DNA of 64,000 nt from Dysgonomonas sp. BGC7 (GTDB taxonomy: Bacteria; Bacteroidota; Bacteroidia; Bacteroidales; Dysgonomonadaceae), in NCBI RefSeq assembly GCF_001261735.1, contig NZ_CVRP01000011.1, positions 1 through 64,000 of the forward strand, read 5' to 3'. Each line of letters opens with the position of its first letter. Within the stretch, counting starts at the first letter, position 1. The notes under the pieces were generated by a model. That model was not told where the DNA came from. It saw nothing but the letters and a program-made list of their open reading frames with translations, and made no database searches. Positions 42,729 to 52,468 of this stretch are shown in pieces. A program made the position numbers and the translations under genes.

Positions 42729-45284
42729 ATGAATCGACTTCTAAATACAATTATTTTCATGTTGTTGACAGTCTGTGTTGTCAACGCAAGCAATTTTGTA
42801 TTCACTCCGATTAATGTATCAGATGGATTAAGTGATAATCAGATTCGCTATATTTCACAACTTACCGATGGACGTCTGGTTTTCACGACAAGTGGAAATC
42901 TGAATATATATGACGGAGCAAAGTTTAAATATATTCACCGAATGCCTGAAGACATCTATCCTCTATCCAAATACAATGGATTTTACCGAATTTATCAGGG
43001 TGGAGATTCGCTACTTTGGATAAAAGACTCGCGTAAATTAATGTGTGTAGACTTACATCAGGAAAAGTATATTGCAGAAATAGATCTTTATTTCAAAAAC
43101 AGAGGGCTTTCACAAACTGTAGACGACTTCTTTATGGATTCTGCGGGACGTTTGTGGATGCTTAGTTCCGGTAAATTATGGAACGACGATTTTAAAATGT
43201 TTGATATTACTGCAAACAGAGGTGATTTGCAAGATCTAGCAACCGACAAAAATAATTTGTATTTGTTTTACAATTCCGGCCAAGTAATATGTTATGACTT
43301 GAAAGCCAAAAAAGAATTGTACCGAAAAGCCGCATACCCGAAGAATAAACAAGCATATTACAACAGCACATCTCTGATAATTCACGCAGATAATGGATTC
43401 TATCAGTTGCGCAATGGCAGCAAAGGGGGATTTTTCTTTTTTGATCCCCAACTTCTCACATGGAAGAAGATACTCGAAACAGATTATACGCTTAATACAT
43501 TAGTTATAAAGGAAAAAACAGCTTATATAAGTTGTGCTACCGGGATATGGATTATTAATTGTCAGGATGGAGAAAAAGAATATTTGCCCGTATTAAAAAC
43601 TTTTGACGGAAGCATTATCAATACTGAAATCAGTACACTTTTTTATGATAAACAAGGAGGTTTATGGTTAGGGACTCTTAACCAGGGTTTACTGTACCAC
43701 CATCCGGCAAGATATAAATTCAACTATATCGGACGTACTTATTTCCCTGATTTATCAACAAAAGAAATTATTATACAGTCTTTTGCCGAAAGTGGAGATG
43801 GAAACATATATATAAAATCCAATTCGGGCATTTATCTTTATAACTTTTTAAGTGATAAAAATTACATGACGCCTGTTACTTTATCGGCATTACCAAAAAA
43901 AGTGTCGGAAAATCTGGATCGAAAGCCATCACATATTTTTAAAGGCAATACCTATACATCTTTACATACTGATGTTCGTGGATGGACATGGGCAGGAACC
44001 GAGGATGGTTTAAAGTTGTTTAAACCGGAAGGACACAAAGAATCGACTTTTTACACAGAGAACGGGTTGGCCAATAACTCTATCCACGCTATATTAGAAG
44101 ACCGAAGTGGTAACCTTTGGATAACCACCAGTTATGGTATATCTAATATTCAGGTAGATTCTGCAAAAGAAAAAATTAATTTTATAAATTTCAATACTTA
44201 CGATGGAACACTCAACGGAGAATATACTAACAATGCGATTTTTGAAGCCTCTGATGGTGCACTCTTTTTTGGGGGCATCAACGGGTTTAATATCTTCCGC
44301 CCAGAGCAGACCTCTTCCGTTATAATACCTTTCAGCCCAATTTTCACGAATCTTTATTTGTACGGAAATGTAGTAGAGCCTCAAAAAACTTACGCAGGAC
44401 GTGTTATCTTGCCTACAACAACACCGTATGTAAAGAACGTGGAACTTTCCTATAACCAGAATTTTCTGACATTTGAATTTTCTGCCGTTAATTATTTGAA
44501 TCCTTCCCAAACAAATTATCGCTACAGGTTGGAAGGGCTTGATAACGATTGGCGAGAAGTTAAAGCTAATTCAGAGGGCATTCTTCTGGCTTCATATACC
44601 AACCTGCCCCACGGAAAATACACATTCAAAGTGATGGCATCACCAAACGGTCAAGAATGGAATGGTACTGTAACGGAAATAAATCTAACTATTGATGCAC
44701 CTTGGTGGAAAACTACTGCAGCATATGTTTTTTACAGTTTATTCTTTATTCTGATTGTTTCAATGAGTGTCCGGCTTTATATTTATTACACTCGTAAAAA
44801 GATGGAACGTCAACACAAGGAAGAAATACTTTTACTGCGTATACGAAACCTGATAGAGCAAAATAACTTGCTTGAAGAAGAGAAGAAATTTTCTTCTTCA
44901 AAAGATAACCACCAAAAAGCCATTCCTGAAGGCAATAATCTCGATGCATCTGACACTGTATTTTTAACTCGCGCGATGGAGTTGGTTGAAAAAAACCTGA
45001 ATGACACAAGCTATTCTGTAGAAATGCTTAGTCGCGACCTTTGCATGGATCGCACAGGACTATATCGTAAACTGATTGCTTTATTAGATAAATCACCATC
45101 CCTGTTTATACGCAATGTACGTTTGCAAAAAGCAGCTCAACTCCTTCAGGAAGGAGGACTGACCATTGCCGACATTGCTGAAAAAGTAGGATTCAGCAGT
45201 TCGAGTTATATGAGTAAATGTTTTCAGGAAATGTATGGCTGTCGCCCGTCCGAATACGCTGAAAAGATGAAAAAATCAACATAA
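42729..45284 (+). CDS. SusR-like one-component sensor/regulator
   Basis: This 851-residue transmembrane regulator is of the SusR type. The start at 42729 (MNRLLNTIIFMLLTVCVVNA) is preferred because it makes a signal peptide, whereas the frame could begin at 42657. Periplasmic Reg_prop repeats follow (DGRLVFTTSGNLNIYDGAKF, GGLWLGTLNQGLL, DRSGNLWITTSYGISNI). A Y_Y_Y domain (YRYRLEGLDNDWREVKANS) precedes one membrane helix near residue 670. The cytoplasm carries an AraC-type DNA-binding domain (LSRDLCMDRTGLYRKLIALL and IADIAEKVGFSSSSYMSKCF). No histidine kinase or receiver is present. It should sense a sugar and activate the GH31 gene 87 bp downstream. Confidence 0.9.
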   Translation: MNRLLNTIIFMLLTVCVVNASNFVFTPINVSDGLSDNQIRYISQLTDGRLVFTTSGNLNIYDGAKFKYIHRMPEDIYPLSKYNGFYRIYQGGDSLLWIKDSRKLMCVDLHQEKYIAEIDLYFKNRGLSQTVDDFFMDSAGRLWMLSSGKLWNDDFKMFDITANRGDLQDLATDKNNLYLFYNSGQVICYDLKAKKELYRKAAYPKNKQAYYNSTSLIIHADNGFYQLRNGSKGGFFFFDPQLLTWKKILETDYTLNTLVIKEKTAYISCATGIWIINCQDGEKEYLPVLKTFDGSIINTEISTLFYDKQGGLWLGTLNQGLLYHHPARYKFNYIGRTYFPDLSTKEIIIQSFAESGDGNIYIKSNSGIYLYNFLSDKNYMTPVTLSALPKKVSENLDRKPSHIFKGNTYTSLHTDVRGWTWAGTEDGLKLFKPEGHKESTFYTENGLANNSIHAILEDRSGNLWITTSYGISNIQVDSAKEKINFINFNTYDGTLNGEYTNNAIFEASDGALFFGGINGFNIFRPEQTSSVIIPFSPIFTNLYLYGNVVEPQKTYAGRVILPTTTPYVKNVELSYNQNFLTFEFSAVNYLNPSQTNYRYRLEGLDNDWREVKANSEGILLASYTNLPHGKYTFKVMASPNGQEWNGTVTEINLTIDAPWWKTTAAYVFYSLFFILIVSMSVRLYIYYTRKKMERQHKEEILLLRIRNLIEQNNLLEEEKKFSSSKDNHQKAIPEGNNLDASDTVFLTRAMELVEKNLNDTSYSVEMLSRDLCMDRTGLYRKLIALLDKSPSLFIRNVRLQKAAQLLQEGGLTIADIAEKVGFSSSSYMSKCFQEMYGCRPSEYAEKMKKST

Positions 45285-45305
45285 TTACTATCCGTTTCAA
45301 CATGG

Positions 45306-45341
45306 TTGTTGTCTAGTTTTAACAAGATCTGCATAGTTTTG
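45306..45341 (+). promoter_or_regulatory. Predicted promoter of the GH31 gene
   Basis: TAGTTTTG (45334-45341) is a full match to the TAnnTTTG -7 element. TTGTTG at 45306-45311 lies about 22 bp before it as a possible -33. The GH31 start is 30 bp downstream. Confidence 0.5.
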
Positions 45342-45371
45342 TCATAACTAATTTTTTAATTTATTATAACC

Positions 45372-47780
45372 ATGAAAGTTCCTTTTTTCTCAAAAGCTAA
45401 TCTATTGTTATTGGCTATTACAGTATGTTCTCCATGGATGAGCATAAGTGGGCAAATCTTTCAACGCTCCTTGCATGGAATAAAGAGCAATGTACAAGGA
45501 TTAGATGTACAGATTGAGTTCTATTCGCCCAATAGTGTCAGGGTTTATAAAACTCCCGAAAATAGTAGTTATACCAAAAAGAGCCTCTCTGTAATCAAGA
45601 CTCCTGATCAGGTGGAATTATCTGTGGATGAGCAGGGAGATATCATTGTTATCGAAAGTAATAACCTACAAGTAAATTATAATAAAAAAACAGGAAAAAT
45701 ATCTTTTCTGGACAAGCAGGGTAAAATAATCTTTACAGAAAAAGATTACGGCGCACAATTCTCTCCGTTTACCGATGCCGGAAATCAAACTTATAGTCCA
45801 CGTCAAGCTTTTTTGTTGGAAAAAGAAGAAGCTATTTACGGATTGGGGCAGACACAAACAAGTCAGATGAACCAACGTAATCAGAAGATGTATATGCGTC
45901 AAAAGCAACATGAAGGAGGATACGCTTATATACCTATTATACAGTCGACTAAAGGATATGGGTTGTTTTGGGATAATTACTCTCCGACAACGTTTACCGA
46001 TAATCCTCAGGAAATGGCCTTTGAATCGGAGGTAGGTGAATGCATCGATTATTATTTTATGTATGGAACCAGTGCGGACGGTGTTATTGCCCAGATTCGG
46101 GAATTGACAGGCCAAGCTCCAATGTACCCGCTTTGGTCTTATGGTTTTTTCCAATCTCGCGAACGATATAAATCACAAAAGGAAACGATGGAAGTAGTCG
46201 ATAAATACAGGGAGTTGGGGGTTCCTTTGGATTGTATTATCCAAGACTGGCAATACTGGGGACCGGACTCAAACTGGAACTCTATGAATTTCGATAATCC
46301 GGAATTTCCGGAGCCTCAAAAAATGATAGACCATATACATGAAAAAAATGCTAAAATCATGATCTCTATCTGGGCATCATTCGGACAAGACACCAAGCAA
46401 TATAAAGACTTGAAAGCTATGAATGCTCTGTTCGACTTCATTACATGGCCACGAAATGGAGGGGTTCGGGCTTACGATGTTTATAATCCGAAAGCTCGAA
46501 AACTTTTTACCGATTATCTTAACAAAGGGCTGACAAGTAAAGGGATTGATGGATGGTGGACAGATTCTACCGAGCCGGATCATTTGGATGCGGAAGACAA
46601 AGATTTTGATATTCCGACGGCTATGGGTACTTACCGGAGTGTTGTAAATGCCTATCCATTAATGGCTAATAAAGGTGTTTATGAAAACCAACGCAATTAC
46701 ACTTCAGATAAACGGGCCTTGTTACTAACCCGCAGCGCTTTTGCAGGACAACAACGCTACGCAACCAATATATGGTCAGGTGATATCCGCTCAACTTGGG
46801 AAGTCTTAAAAAAGCAAGTTCCTACAGGTTTGAATTTCTCTCTTACCGGCATTCCTTATTGGAACACTGATATTGGTGGGTTCTTTCTTTGGGATTATGA
46901 AGGAGAGGTTGCCAATAAAGCTTATCAGGAACTGTACACGCGTTGGTTCCAGTATGCAACATTTACGACGATGCAACGCTCTCACGGAAGTGGAGTATCA
47001 AAAGAAATTTACAATCTGGGTAAAAAAGGGGATTGGTCTTACGATTCGGAAGAAAAATATATAAATCTTCGTTATGCACTATTACCTTATATCTATTCAA
47101 CAGCATGGCAGGTAACGAATAATGCGAGTTCGATGATGCGTGCCTTATATATGGATTTTAATACCGATACAAATGTTCACAATATTGGAAATCAATATAT
47201 GTTTGGAAAATCATTTTTGGTCGCTCCTGTCACTGATCCGATGTACGTATCAAGTACAGAAAACAAATGGAAAAATCCAAAAGAAAATTTCAGTACAATA
47301 AAAACACAGAACGTGTATTTACCTGAAGGCTCGAAATGGTTTGACTTTTGGACGGGAGAGACTCTTAATGGAGGGCAAACAATCCAAAAAGAAGTACCAA
47401 TAGATATTATTCCCCTATATATACGTGCAGGATCTATTGTTCCATTCGGACCCAAAGTACAATATTCTACTCAGAAGAATTGGGATAACCTCGAAGTGCG
47501 AATCTATCCGGGAACAGATGGTGAATTTGTGATGTATGAAGATGAAAATGATAATTATAATTATGAAAAAGGCCTGTATAGCACCATTAAATTTGAGTGG
47601 AATGATGCCACACAAACATTAACCATTGGAGATCGGAATGGAGCGTTTCCCGGCATGCTTAAATCCCGAACATTCAATCTGATCTTAGTTGATGCTAAAA
47701 ATGGAATCGGAAGTCAACAATCCGATAAGTTCACTAAAAAAATTACATATAACGGAAAAGCAAAAAAAGTAAAACTTTAA
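45372..47780 (+). CDS. Secreted GH31 family alpha-glycosidase
   Basis: This is an 802-residue glycoside hydrolase family 31 enzyme. A signal peptide of about 27 residues precedes the mature protein, so it acts in the periplasm or at the cell surface. The N-terminal beta-sandwich includes YGLGQTQTSQMNQRN. The catalytic barrel holds the nucleophile region DGWWTDSTEPDH (near residue 395), and GIPYWNTDIGGFFLWD further on is a GH31 hallmark. The C-terminal domains contain DIIPLYIRAGSIVPFGP. The enzyme probably cleaves alpha-glucosides or alpha-xylosides; specificity cannot be set here. It follows the SusR-like gene and ends at a strong terminator. No SusC/SusD pair is in the window. Confidence 0.93.
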   Translation: MKVPFFSKANLLLLAITVCSPWMSISGQIFQRSLHGIKSNVQGLDVQIEFYSPNSVRVYKTPENSSYTKKSLSVIKTPDQVELSVDEQGDIIVIESNNLQVNYNKKTGKISFLDKQGKIIFTEKDYGAQFSPFTDAGNQTYSPRQAFLLEKEEAIYGLGQTQTSQMNQRNQKMYMRQKQHEGGYAYIPIIQSTKGYGLFWDNYSPTTFTDNPQEMAFESEVGECIDYYFMYGTSADGVIAQIRELTGQAPMYPLWSYGFFQSRERYKSQKETMEVVDKYRELGVPLDCIIQDWQYWGPDSNWNSMNFDNPEFPEPQKMIDHIHEKNAKIMISIWASFGQDTKQYKDLKAMNALFDFITWPRNGGVRAYDVYNPKARKLFTDYLNKGLTSKGIDGWWTDSTEPDHLDAEDKDFDIPTAMGTYRSVVNAYPLMANKGVYENQRNYTSDKRALLLTRSAFAGQQRYATNIWSGDIRSTWEVLKKQVPTGLNFSLTGIPYWNTDIGGFFLWDYEGEVANKAYQELYTRWFQYATFTTMQRSHGSGVSKEIYNLGKKGDWSYDSEEKYINLRYALLPYIYSTAWQVTNNASSMMRALYMDFNTDTNVHNIGNQYMFGKSFLVAPVTDPMYVSSTENKWKNPKENFSTIKTQNVYLPEGSKWFDFWTGETLNGGQTIQKEVPIDIIPLYIRAGSIVPFGPKVQYSTQKNWDNLEVRIYPGTDGEFVMYEDENDNYNYEKGLYSTIKFEWNDATQTLTIGDRNGAFPGMLKSRTFNLILVDAKNGIGSQQSDKFTKKITYNGKAKKVKL

Positions 47781-47834
47781 AATAAAATCGTATTAAAAAA
47801 AATATATATCTATATATTCTCTACATAGACAGTC

Positions 47835-47868
47835 AGGGTTATACCAAAGTGAAAGATGGTATAACCCT
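47835..47868 (+). terminator. Terminator of the GH31 gene
   Basis: AGGGTTATACCA (47835-47846) pairs perfectly with TGGTATAACCCT (47857-47868), loop of 10 nt, followed by AATTTTATT. Confidence 0.75.
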
Positions 47869-48186
47869 AATTTTATTAAATACAATAATGAGCGTATTCA
47901 AATATAGAGCTATAGAAAAAGAACTTGAGAATTAAATAAGGTTGTGTCTCTTTTTGTATCTGAAATTATTGGGTAATATTATAATACAATGGTTTGTTAA
48001 GTAAACAAAAAAGAGTAAATGTCAAAAAGAATATCAGTTAAATGAATTATATTTGTTCTTATATATAATCAAATTTAAGGATAAATAAAGTTCAGGGAAA
48101 TCTAAAAGATATTTTATCTAAAATTGTTTATCCAGTTTGGAGAGTTTGATATTTTTCTTTAATTATAAAAAATACAATAGATTATT
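47869..48186. other. AT-rich intergenic region before the RibD-like gene
   Basis: About 320 bp, strongly AT-rich. No gene, hairpin or repeat that I can support was seen. It presumably holds the promoter of the 48187 gene. Confidence 0.3.
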
Positions 48187-48906
48187 ATGAGACCTCAAAT
48201 AATTTGCCATATGATTAGTTCTATTGATGGCAGGCTGCAGATCGAACGTTACAGTAAACTCTATAATACGGATAATCAGGATTTGGCTTTGGATGTTTAT
48301 CTAGATTTAGATAAAAAAATGATGTCGGACGCTTGGATGATTGGGCGAGCGACTGTTCAGGCAATGGGATTGACTGAAGTTTTTAAATCTGATACGAATA
48401 TTCCGGCAGAAGATCGATCTGTGTTTGTAGGAGAAAAAAGTAGTAAACGATTTTGTGTAATCTTTGATTCAAAAGGCAAAGTATTCTTTCCCATCAATAA
48501 GTTTGAAGGGGATAACATTATTTTGATTTTAGGTGAATCCGTACCTGAAGATTATTTGGCTTATCTTAGGAGTATTGGTATATCTTACTTGTTTGCAGGA
48601 AAGGATGGTAATGATCTAAAGCTTGCAATGTCAATTTTGTATTCCGAATTTGGAATTAAGAGTATCATGCTTACGGGAGGAGGGGTTTTAAATGGAGCTT
48701 TCTTAAAAGCTGGATTAATTGATGAAGTAAGTATTTTACTCTATCCAGGTATTGATGGGTTATCAGGAATATCTTCAATTTTTGAATACAAGGGTAACGA
48801 TAATGATTTGCCTTCTAATGGACAATCTCTAGAATTAAAAAATATAAAACAGCTTGAAGCCGGTCTTGTTTGGCTAAGATATGATGTTCATCGGGATATA
48901 TCCTGA
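48187..48906 (+). CDS. RibD C-terminal-domain reductase
   Basis: This 239-residue protein is made up of the RibD C-terminal/dihydrofolate reductase-like domain. Features are QIICHMISSIDGRLQIERYS at the start, then SDAWMIGRATVQAMG. The NADPH-binding GIKSIMLTGGGVLNGAFLKA and LIDEVSILLYPGIDGLSGI complete the fold. The deaminase half of RibD is absent. Free-standing versions act as NADPH-dependent reductases on pterin-like or unknown compounds. It has no close neighbour on its strand and stands alone. The substrate is unknown. Confidence 0.85.
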   Translation: MRPQIICHMISSIDGRLQIERYSKLYNTDNQDLALDVYLDLDKKMMSDAWMIGRATVQAMGLTEVFKSDTNIPAEDRSVFVGEKSSKRFCVIFDSKGKVFFPINKFEGDNIILILGESVPEDYLAYLRSIGISYLFAGKDGNDLKLAMSILYSEFGIKSIMLTGGGVLNGAFLKAGLIDEVSILLYPGIDGLSGISSIFEYKGNDNDLPSNGQSLELKNIKQLEAGLVWLRYDVHRDIS

Positions 48907-49163
48907 TAAAATTCAATGCATAATTGTAGCAATATATAGTATCTACTTAATTTAAACTAAGGGAAGGAACAATAATTTTGCAGCGCTTTTATAAGAGATA
49001 ATAAAAAAACACTCATTAAATTTACTTAATCATGAACTCCAAAACTTTAATCTTTCCATCTAATGCTGCATTAGGAACAACCAGATATTAATCTCTATAA
49101 AGCGATAATAAAGGACCTGACATTCTTATCGATTTATATTTGTAGTTTTAATAGAATATAGAT
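48907..49163. other. Gene-poor stretch before the decayed lipoprotein
   Basis: A 19-codon frame (49032-49091) is the only start with a codon-like pattern. I see nothing that I can call a gene or RNA here. Confidence 0.25.
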
Positions 49164-49462
49164 ATGAAGTATACTTTGTTATTATTCTTAGCGTTTATAT
49201 TTTCACAATGTAACAGCAAGAATAGCAATATAAACGGACATCAGAAGAAAGATAATACAGATAAGGAAAATATCATTAAGTGATTCTATATTTGAAACGA
49301 TGCTGATAAACTCTGCCCTTACAATATATAACTTTACGAATGACACAGTAAAGACAGGAACTGATTATTCAATAGAATATCGCAGTAAAAATGGATAAAA
49401 ATTGTTTCCCTTCACAGAAGAAATAGGTGAATAAGATATAGTCGATGAAATTATTACTAACT
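49164..49462 (+). pseudogene. Decayed Ig-like lipoprotein gene
   Basis: A 39-codon frame starts at 49164 with a lipoprotein-type signal (FLAFIFSQCNSKNS), then hits TGA at 49281. In another frame (from 49279) SIFETMLINSALTIYNFTND continues to a TAA at 49396. Beyond it, still in that frame, KLFPFTEEIGE appears before more stops. The pieces together resemble a bacterial Ig-like protein of Bacteroidales with the pattern LTxxNNTxKxxxxGxxYSIEY then VPFTEEI. At least one frameshift and two stop codons break it. Residual homology is short, so confidence is moderate. Confidence 0.5.
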
Positions 49463-49549
49463 AAATTTAAATAATCCCCCTTTGTATCTGGTAGCCAAAG
49501 TATACAACTTTATTAGGAGTGACCTGTTTTATTGTCTTCTTTTCATATT

Positions 49550-50545
49550 TTACAGCGAATCCATTACTTCTTTGAGAATAGCAAATGATTTTTTCTTAGC
49601 CTGTTTATCATAAATAGCACTAGCTACGATAAGTTCATCAAGACCTAACTCTTTTATAAATTTACTGAGTTCAGGCTTTAAAGTTTCCTTTGTTCCTTTG
49701 AAAGTACAAGTCAACATATTTTCGACAACCCTATTTACATCCGGACGATAATAGATATCTGGAAGTTCAGTTGGTGGCTGTAATAATTTTTGCTGACCAG
49801 TAACTACATTAAGAAACATCATCTGTTGGCTCTTTGCCAATAGAGTCGCTTCGTCTTGTGTATTAGCAGCTATCACGTTTACAGCTACCGTAACATAAGG
49901 TTTAGCCAATACATGGGAAGGCTTAAACTCTCTTTTATAAATTTCTATGGCATTGTACAGTTGTGCTGGTGCGAAGTGAGCTGCAAACGCATAGGGAAGG
50001 CCAAGTTCTGCCGCTAGATAGGCACTATCAGTACTTGAGCCTAATATCCAAATTGGGACATCTACGCCTTCTGCGGGAATAGCTCTTACTTTAGCCGAAC
50101 TATTATCTCTGCTAAAGTATGTTTGCAACTCCTTTATTTCACTTTTGAAATTAAAATGTGCATTCATATTCTGCCTGCGAAGAGCAAAAGCCGTCGCTTG
50201 GTCTGTACCTGGGGCTCGACCTAATCCCAGATCAATTCGATCTGGATATAGTGTAGCCAGAGTGCCAAATTGTTCGGCTACTACTAACGGTGAATGATTA
50301 GGTAACATAATACCACCTGCACCTACTCTTATCGAGGAGGTTTTGCCTGCCACATAACCAATCACCAAGGCTGTAGCAGAACTGGCTATTGAAATTGAGT
50401 TATGATGTTCGGCAAACCAAATACGTTTATAATTTAATTGTTCTAAATACACAGCCAAATCTGCAGCAGACTCTAAAGCTTGCTGTGTAGTATCCCCTTG
50501 GTTAATCAAGGCAAGATCAAGTACAGATAATATAGTATTACTCAT
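49550..50545 (-). CDS. LLM-class flavin-dependent oxidoreductase
   Basis: This 331-residue luciferase-like monooxygenase family protein probably uses reduced FMN or F420-like flavin. Segments are [40 protein letters not shown] and [21 protein letters not shown], as in the MsnO8-type group. [20 protein letters not shown] follows in the third quarter. It is the last gene of a leftward AraC-SDR-LLM group, 160 bp after the SDR. The group looks like a small catabolic or detoxification unit. The substrate is unknown. Confidence 0.91.
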   Translation of the reverse strand: MSNTILSVLDLALINQGDTTQQALESAADLAVYLEQLNYKRIWFAEHHNSISIASSATALVIGYVAGKTSSIRVGAGGIMLPNHSPLVVAEQFGTLATLYPDRIDLGLGRAPGTDQATAFALRRQNMNAHFNFKSEIKELQTYFSRDNSSAKVRAIPAEGVDVPIWILGSSTDSAYLAAELGLPYAFAAHFAPAQLYNAIEIYKREFKPSHVLAKPYVTVAVNVIAANTQDEATLLAKSQQMMFLNVVTGQQKLLQPPTELPDIYYRPDVNRVVENMLTCTFKGTKETLKPELSKFIKELGLDELIVASAIYDKQAKKKSFAILKEVMDSL

Positions 50546-50705
50546 TGTTATGGCTCTTTTCCTGTTTGAATAACAAATTTAGCATCATTAGTTTAGTTAT
50601 ACAAGAGGTTTGATTTTCATTAGTTATATCACATGGATACACTTTTTGGGTAATGTGCATTCTGAGTCTTTCATGTCATACTATATCTATGGTTCTGAAA
50701 AAAGC

Positions 50706-51446
50706 TTAGGCCATTCCTCCATTGGCACCAATACTCTGTCCTGAAATCCATTTAGCTTCATCGGATGCAAGGAAAGTCACTACTTGAGCGATTTCTTCTG
50801 GTGTCCCTAAACGTTTAAAAGCATTGGTAGAGGCAATCTGTGCAATTAATTCTTCCGACTTTCCTGTCAAAAATAAGTCCGTTGCGATAGGACCAGGCAA
50901 TACGCAATTCACATTTATACCTCTCGGTCCGATTTCTTTTGCAAACACACGTGATAGTTGTTCAACAGCAGCTTTCGTAGCAGAGTAAATGCCGTATGTC
51001 GGAAATATCGTTCTGGTTACAGTAGAAGAAAGATTGATGATACTTCCATTGTCTGCTAATTTAGTAGCAGCTTGTTGCAAAGAATAAAATACACCTTTGA
51101 AGTTAATATCGATAGATTTTTCAAATTGTTCCTGAGTCAAATCTTTGATCATGGCATTGAGCATCACGCCTGCGTTGTTTACCCAAGTATCTACTTGACC
51201 AAACTGAGCAATAGCCTCATCAAATAAGCGAATCACTCCTTCTTTCCGACTTACATCCGCTTGTACAGCAAAAGCTTCACCACCATTGACTAGAATTGTT
51301 TCTACTACCGCATTGGCAGCAGCCTGGTTGCCATTATAGTTAACAATGACTTTGGCACCTTCTTTCGCTAATTTTTGAGCAATGGCAGCTCCGATGCCTT
51401 TTGAAGAGCCGGTTACTACGGCTGTTTTACCTGATAATGTACTCAT
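50706..51446 (-). CDS. Short-chain dehydrogenase/reductase
   Basis: This is a classical SDR of 246 residues. The cofactor motif TGSSKGIGAAIAQKL is at residues 12-26, VNNAGVMLN holds the NNAG strand, and the catalytic set is Ser in IINLSSTVTR with YGIYSATKAAVEQL. The C-terminus ASDEAKWISGQSIGANGGMA is typical. It reduces or oxidises an alcohol/ketone with NAD(P)H; the substrate is unknown. It lies between the AraC regulator (104 bp upstream) and the LLM oxidoreductase, all on the minus strand. Confidence 0.93.
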   Translation of the reverse strand: MSTLSGKTAVVTGSSKGIGAAIAQKLAKEGAKVIVNYNGNQAAANAVVETILVNGGEAFAVQADVSRKEGVIRLFDEAIAQFGQVDTWVNNAGVMLNAMIKDLTQEQFEKSIDINFKGVFYSLQQAATKLADNGSIINLSSTVTRTIFPTYGIYSATKAAVEQLSRVFAKEIGPRGINVNCVLPGPIATDLFLTGKSEELIAQIASTNAFKRLGTPEEIAQVVTFLASDEAKWISGQSIGANGGMA

Positions 51447-51550
51447 CTCTATTTGTCTTTAATTTTGTAATACAAAGATGAACAAATTCCTATATCCAAT
51501 TGATACAAAAATCAAACTAAGAATTGCGAATTTTAAAGATTAGTAAAAAA

Positions 51551-52468
51551 TTACTTCACCATTCGCTTTCGATAAGCTACAGGACTCTCTCCAGTCTGCT
51601 TTTTGAAATAATTACTGAAATGAGCACTCTCCAAAAATCCCATCTTATACGAAATTTCTTTAATACTGAGTGTTGAATTTTGTAATAGAATTCTGGCTGT
51701 GGAAATGGCTTTTTCGTTAATCCAGTGCAACATTGTTTTGCCTGTTTTATTGCTGATGACATTGGAGAGGTAATTTACGTGTAAATACTGTAGTTCTGCA
51801 AAATACTGTACACGCATCGATTGCCCTGTTTTACTGTTAAGAATATCCTTAAAATATTGCTCTACATTGACCTTAAAATCCTTTACGATCTGAGATCTTC
51901 TATTGCCTTCATAAATAGGGCTATAATCCAGATAACAATACTCTTTTATCATCCAAAGAAGACTCATCAATAAGCTGCCGATAACCTTATGTTGAAACGG
52001 TGACGGTGACAAAAATTCTTGTTCGATCAGTCTATATAGGTTTTCTACCCGAGCAAATTGATCAGGAGTTAAAGTGCCTGGACGTACTGTTTCTGTTAGC
52101 AGATAAGGAAATTTCTCAAAGATATCCTTATCTGTATTTTCTTTGAGAAAAGTTTCATCAAAAGTAATAAGATAGGCATCAGAAAGACGTATCCATTCAA
52201 ATGTACGGAAGTTTCCCTGATTAGTAAAATATACTGTTCTGTTATTGACTGGAAATACATGATCGTCTATGGTATAGCTTCCATCACCATCTTTACTGAA
52301 CAGAAAATTATAATAATTTGGTCTGAAATGCTCTGAGCGGTAAGGCAAATTTTTGAAGCTTTTCTGTACTCGGTGTATCGTAAAACCGTTCGCCTCACCA
52401 ATAGATGTTTCTTCAATACCCATCTTTCGGTAAAAATCTTGTAGGTTCTTTATACTATGGTTATCCAT
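51551..52468 (-). CDS. AraC-family regulator of the SDR-LLM group
   Basis: This 305-residue AraC/XylS regulator has an N-terminal sensor domain (residues 30-110; the cupin-like DGSYTIDDHVFPVNNRTVYF) and a C-terminal HTH pair. The HTH regions are QYLHVNYLSNVISNKTGKTM and LSIKEISYKMGFLESAHFSN, with the final YFKKQTGESPVAYRKRM. It is adjacent to and on the same strand as the SDR gene, which it likely controls. A ligand cannot be guessed. Confidence 0.91.
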   Translation of the reverse strand: MDNHSIKNLQDFYRKMGIEETSIGEANGFTIHRVQKSFKNLPYRSEHFRPNYYNFLFSKDGDGSYTIDDHVFPVNNRTVYFTNQGNFRTFEWIRLSDAYLITFDETFLKENTDKDIFEKFPYLLTETVRPGTLTPDQFARVENLYRLIEQEFLSPSPFQHKVIGSLLMSLLWMIKEYCYLDYSPIYEGNRRSQIVKDFKVNVEQYFKDILNSKTGQSMRVQYFAELQYLHVNYLSNVISNKTGKTMLHWINEKAISTARILLQNSTLSIKEISYKMGFLESAHFSNYFKKQTGESPVAYRKRMVK

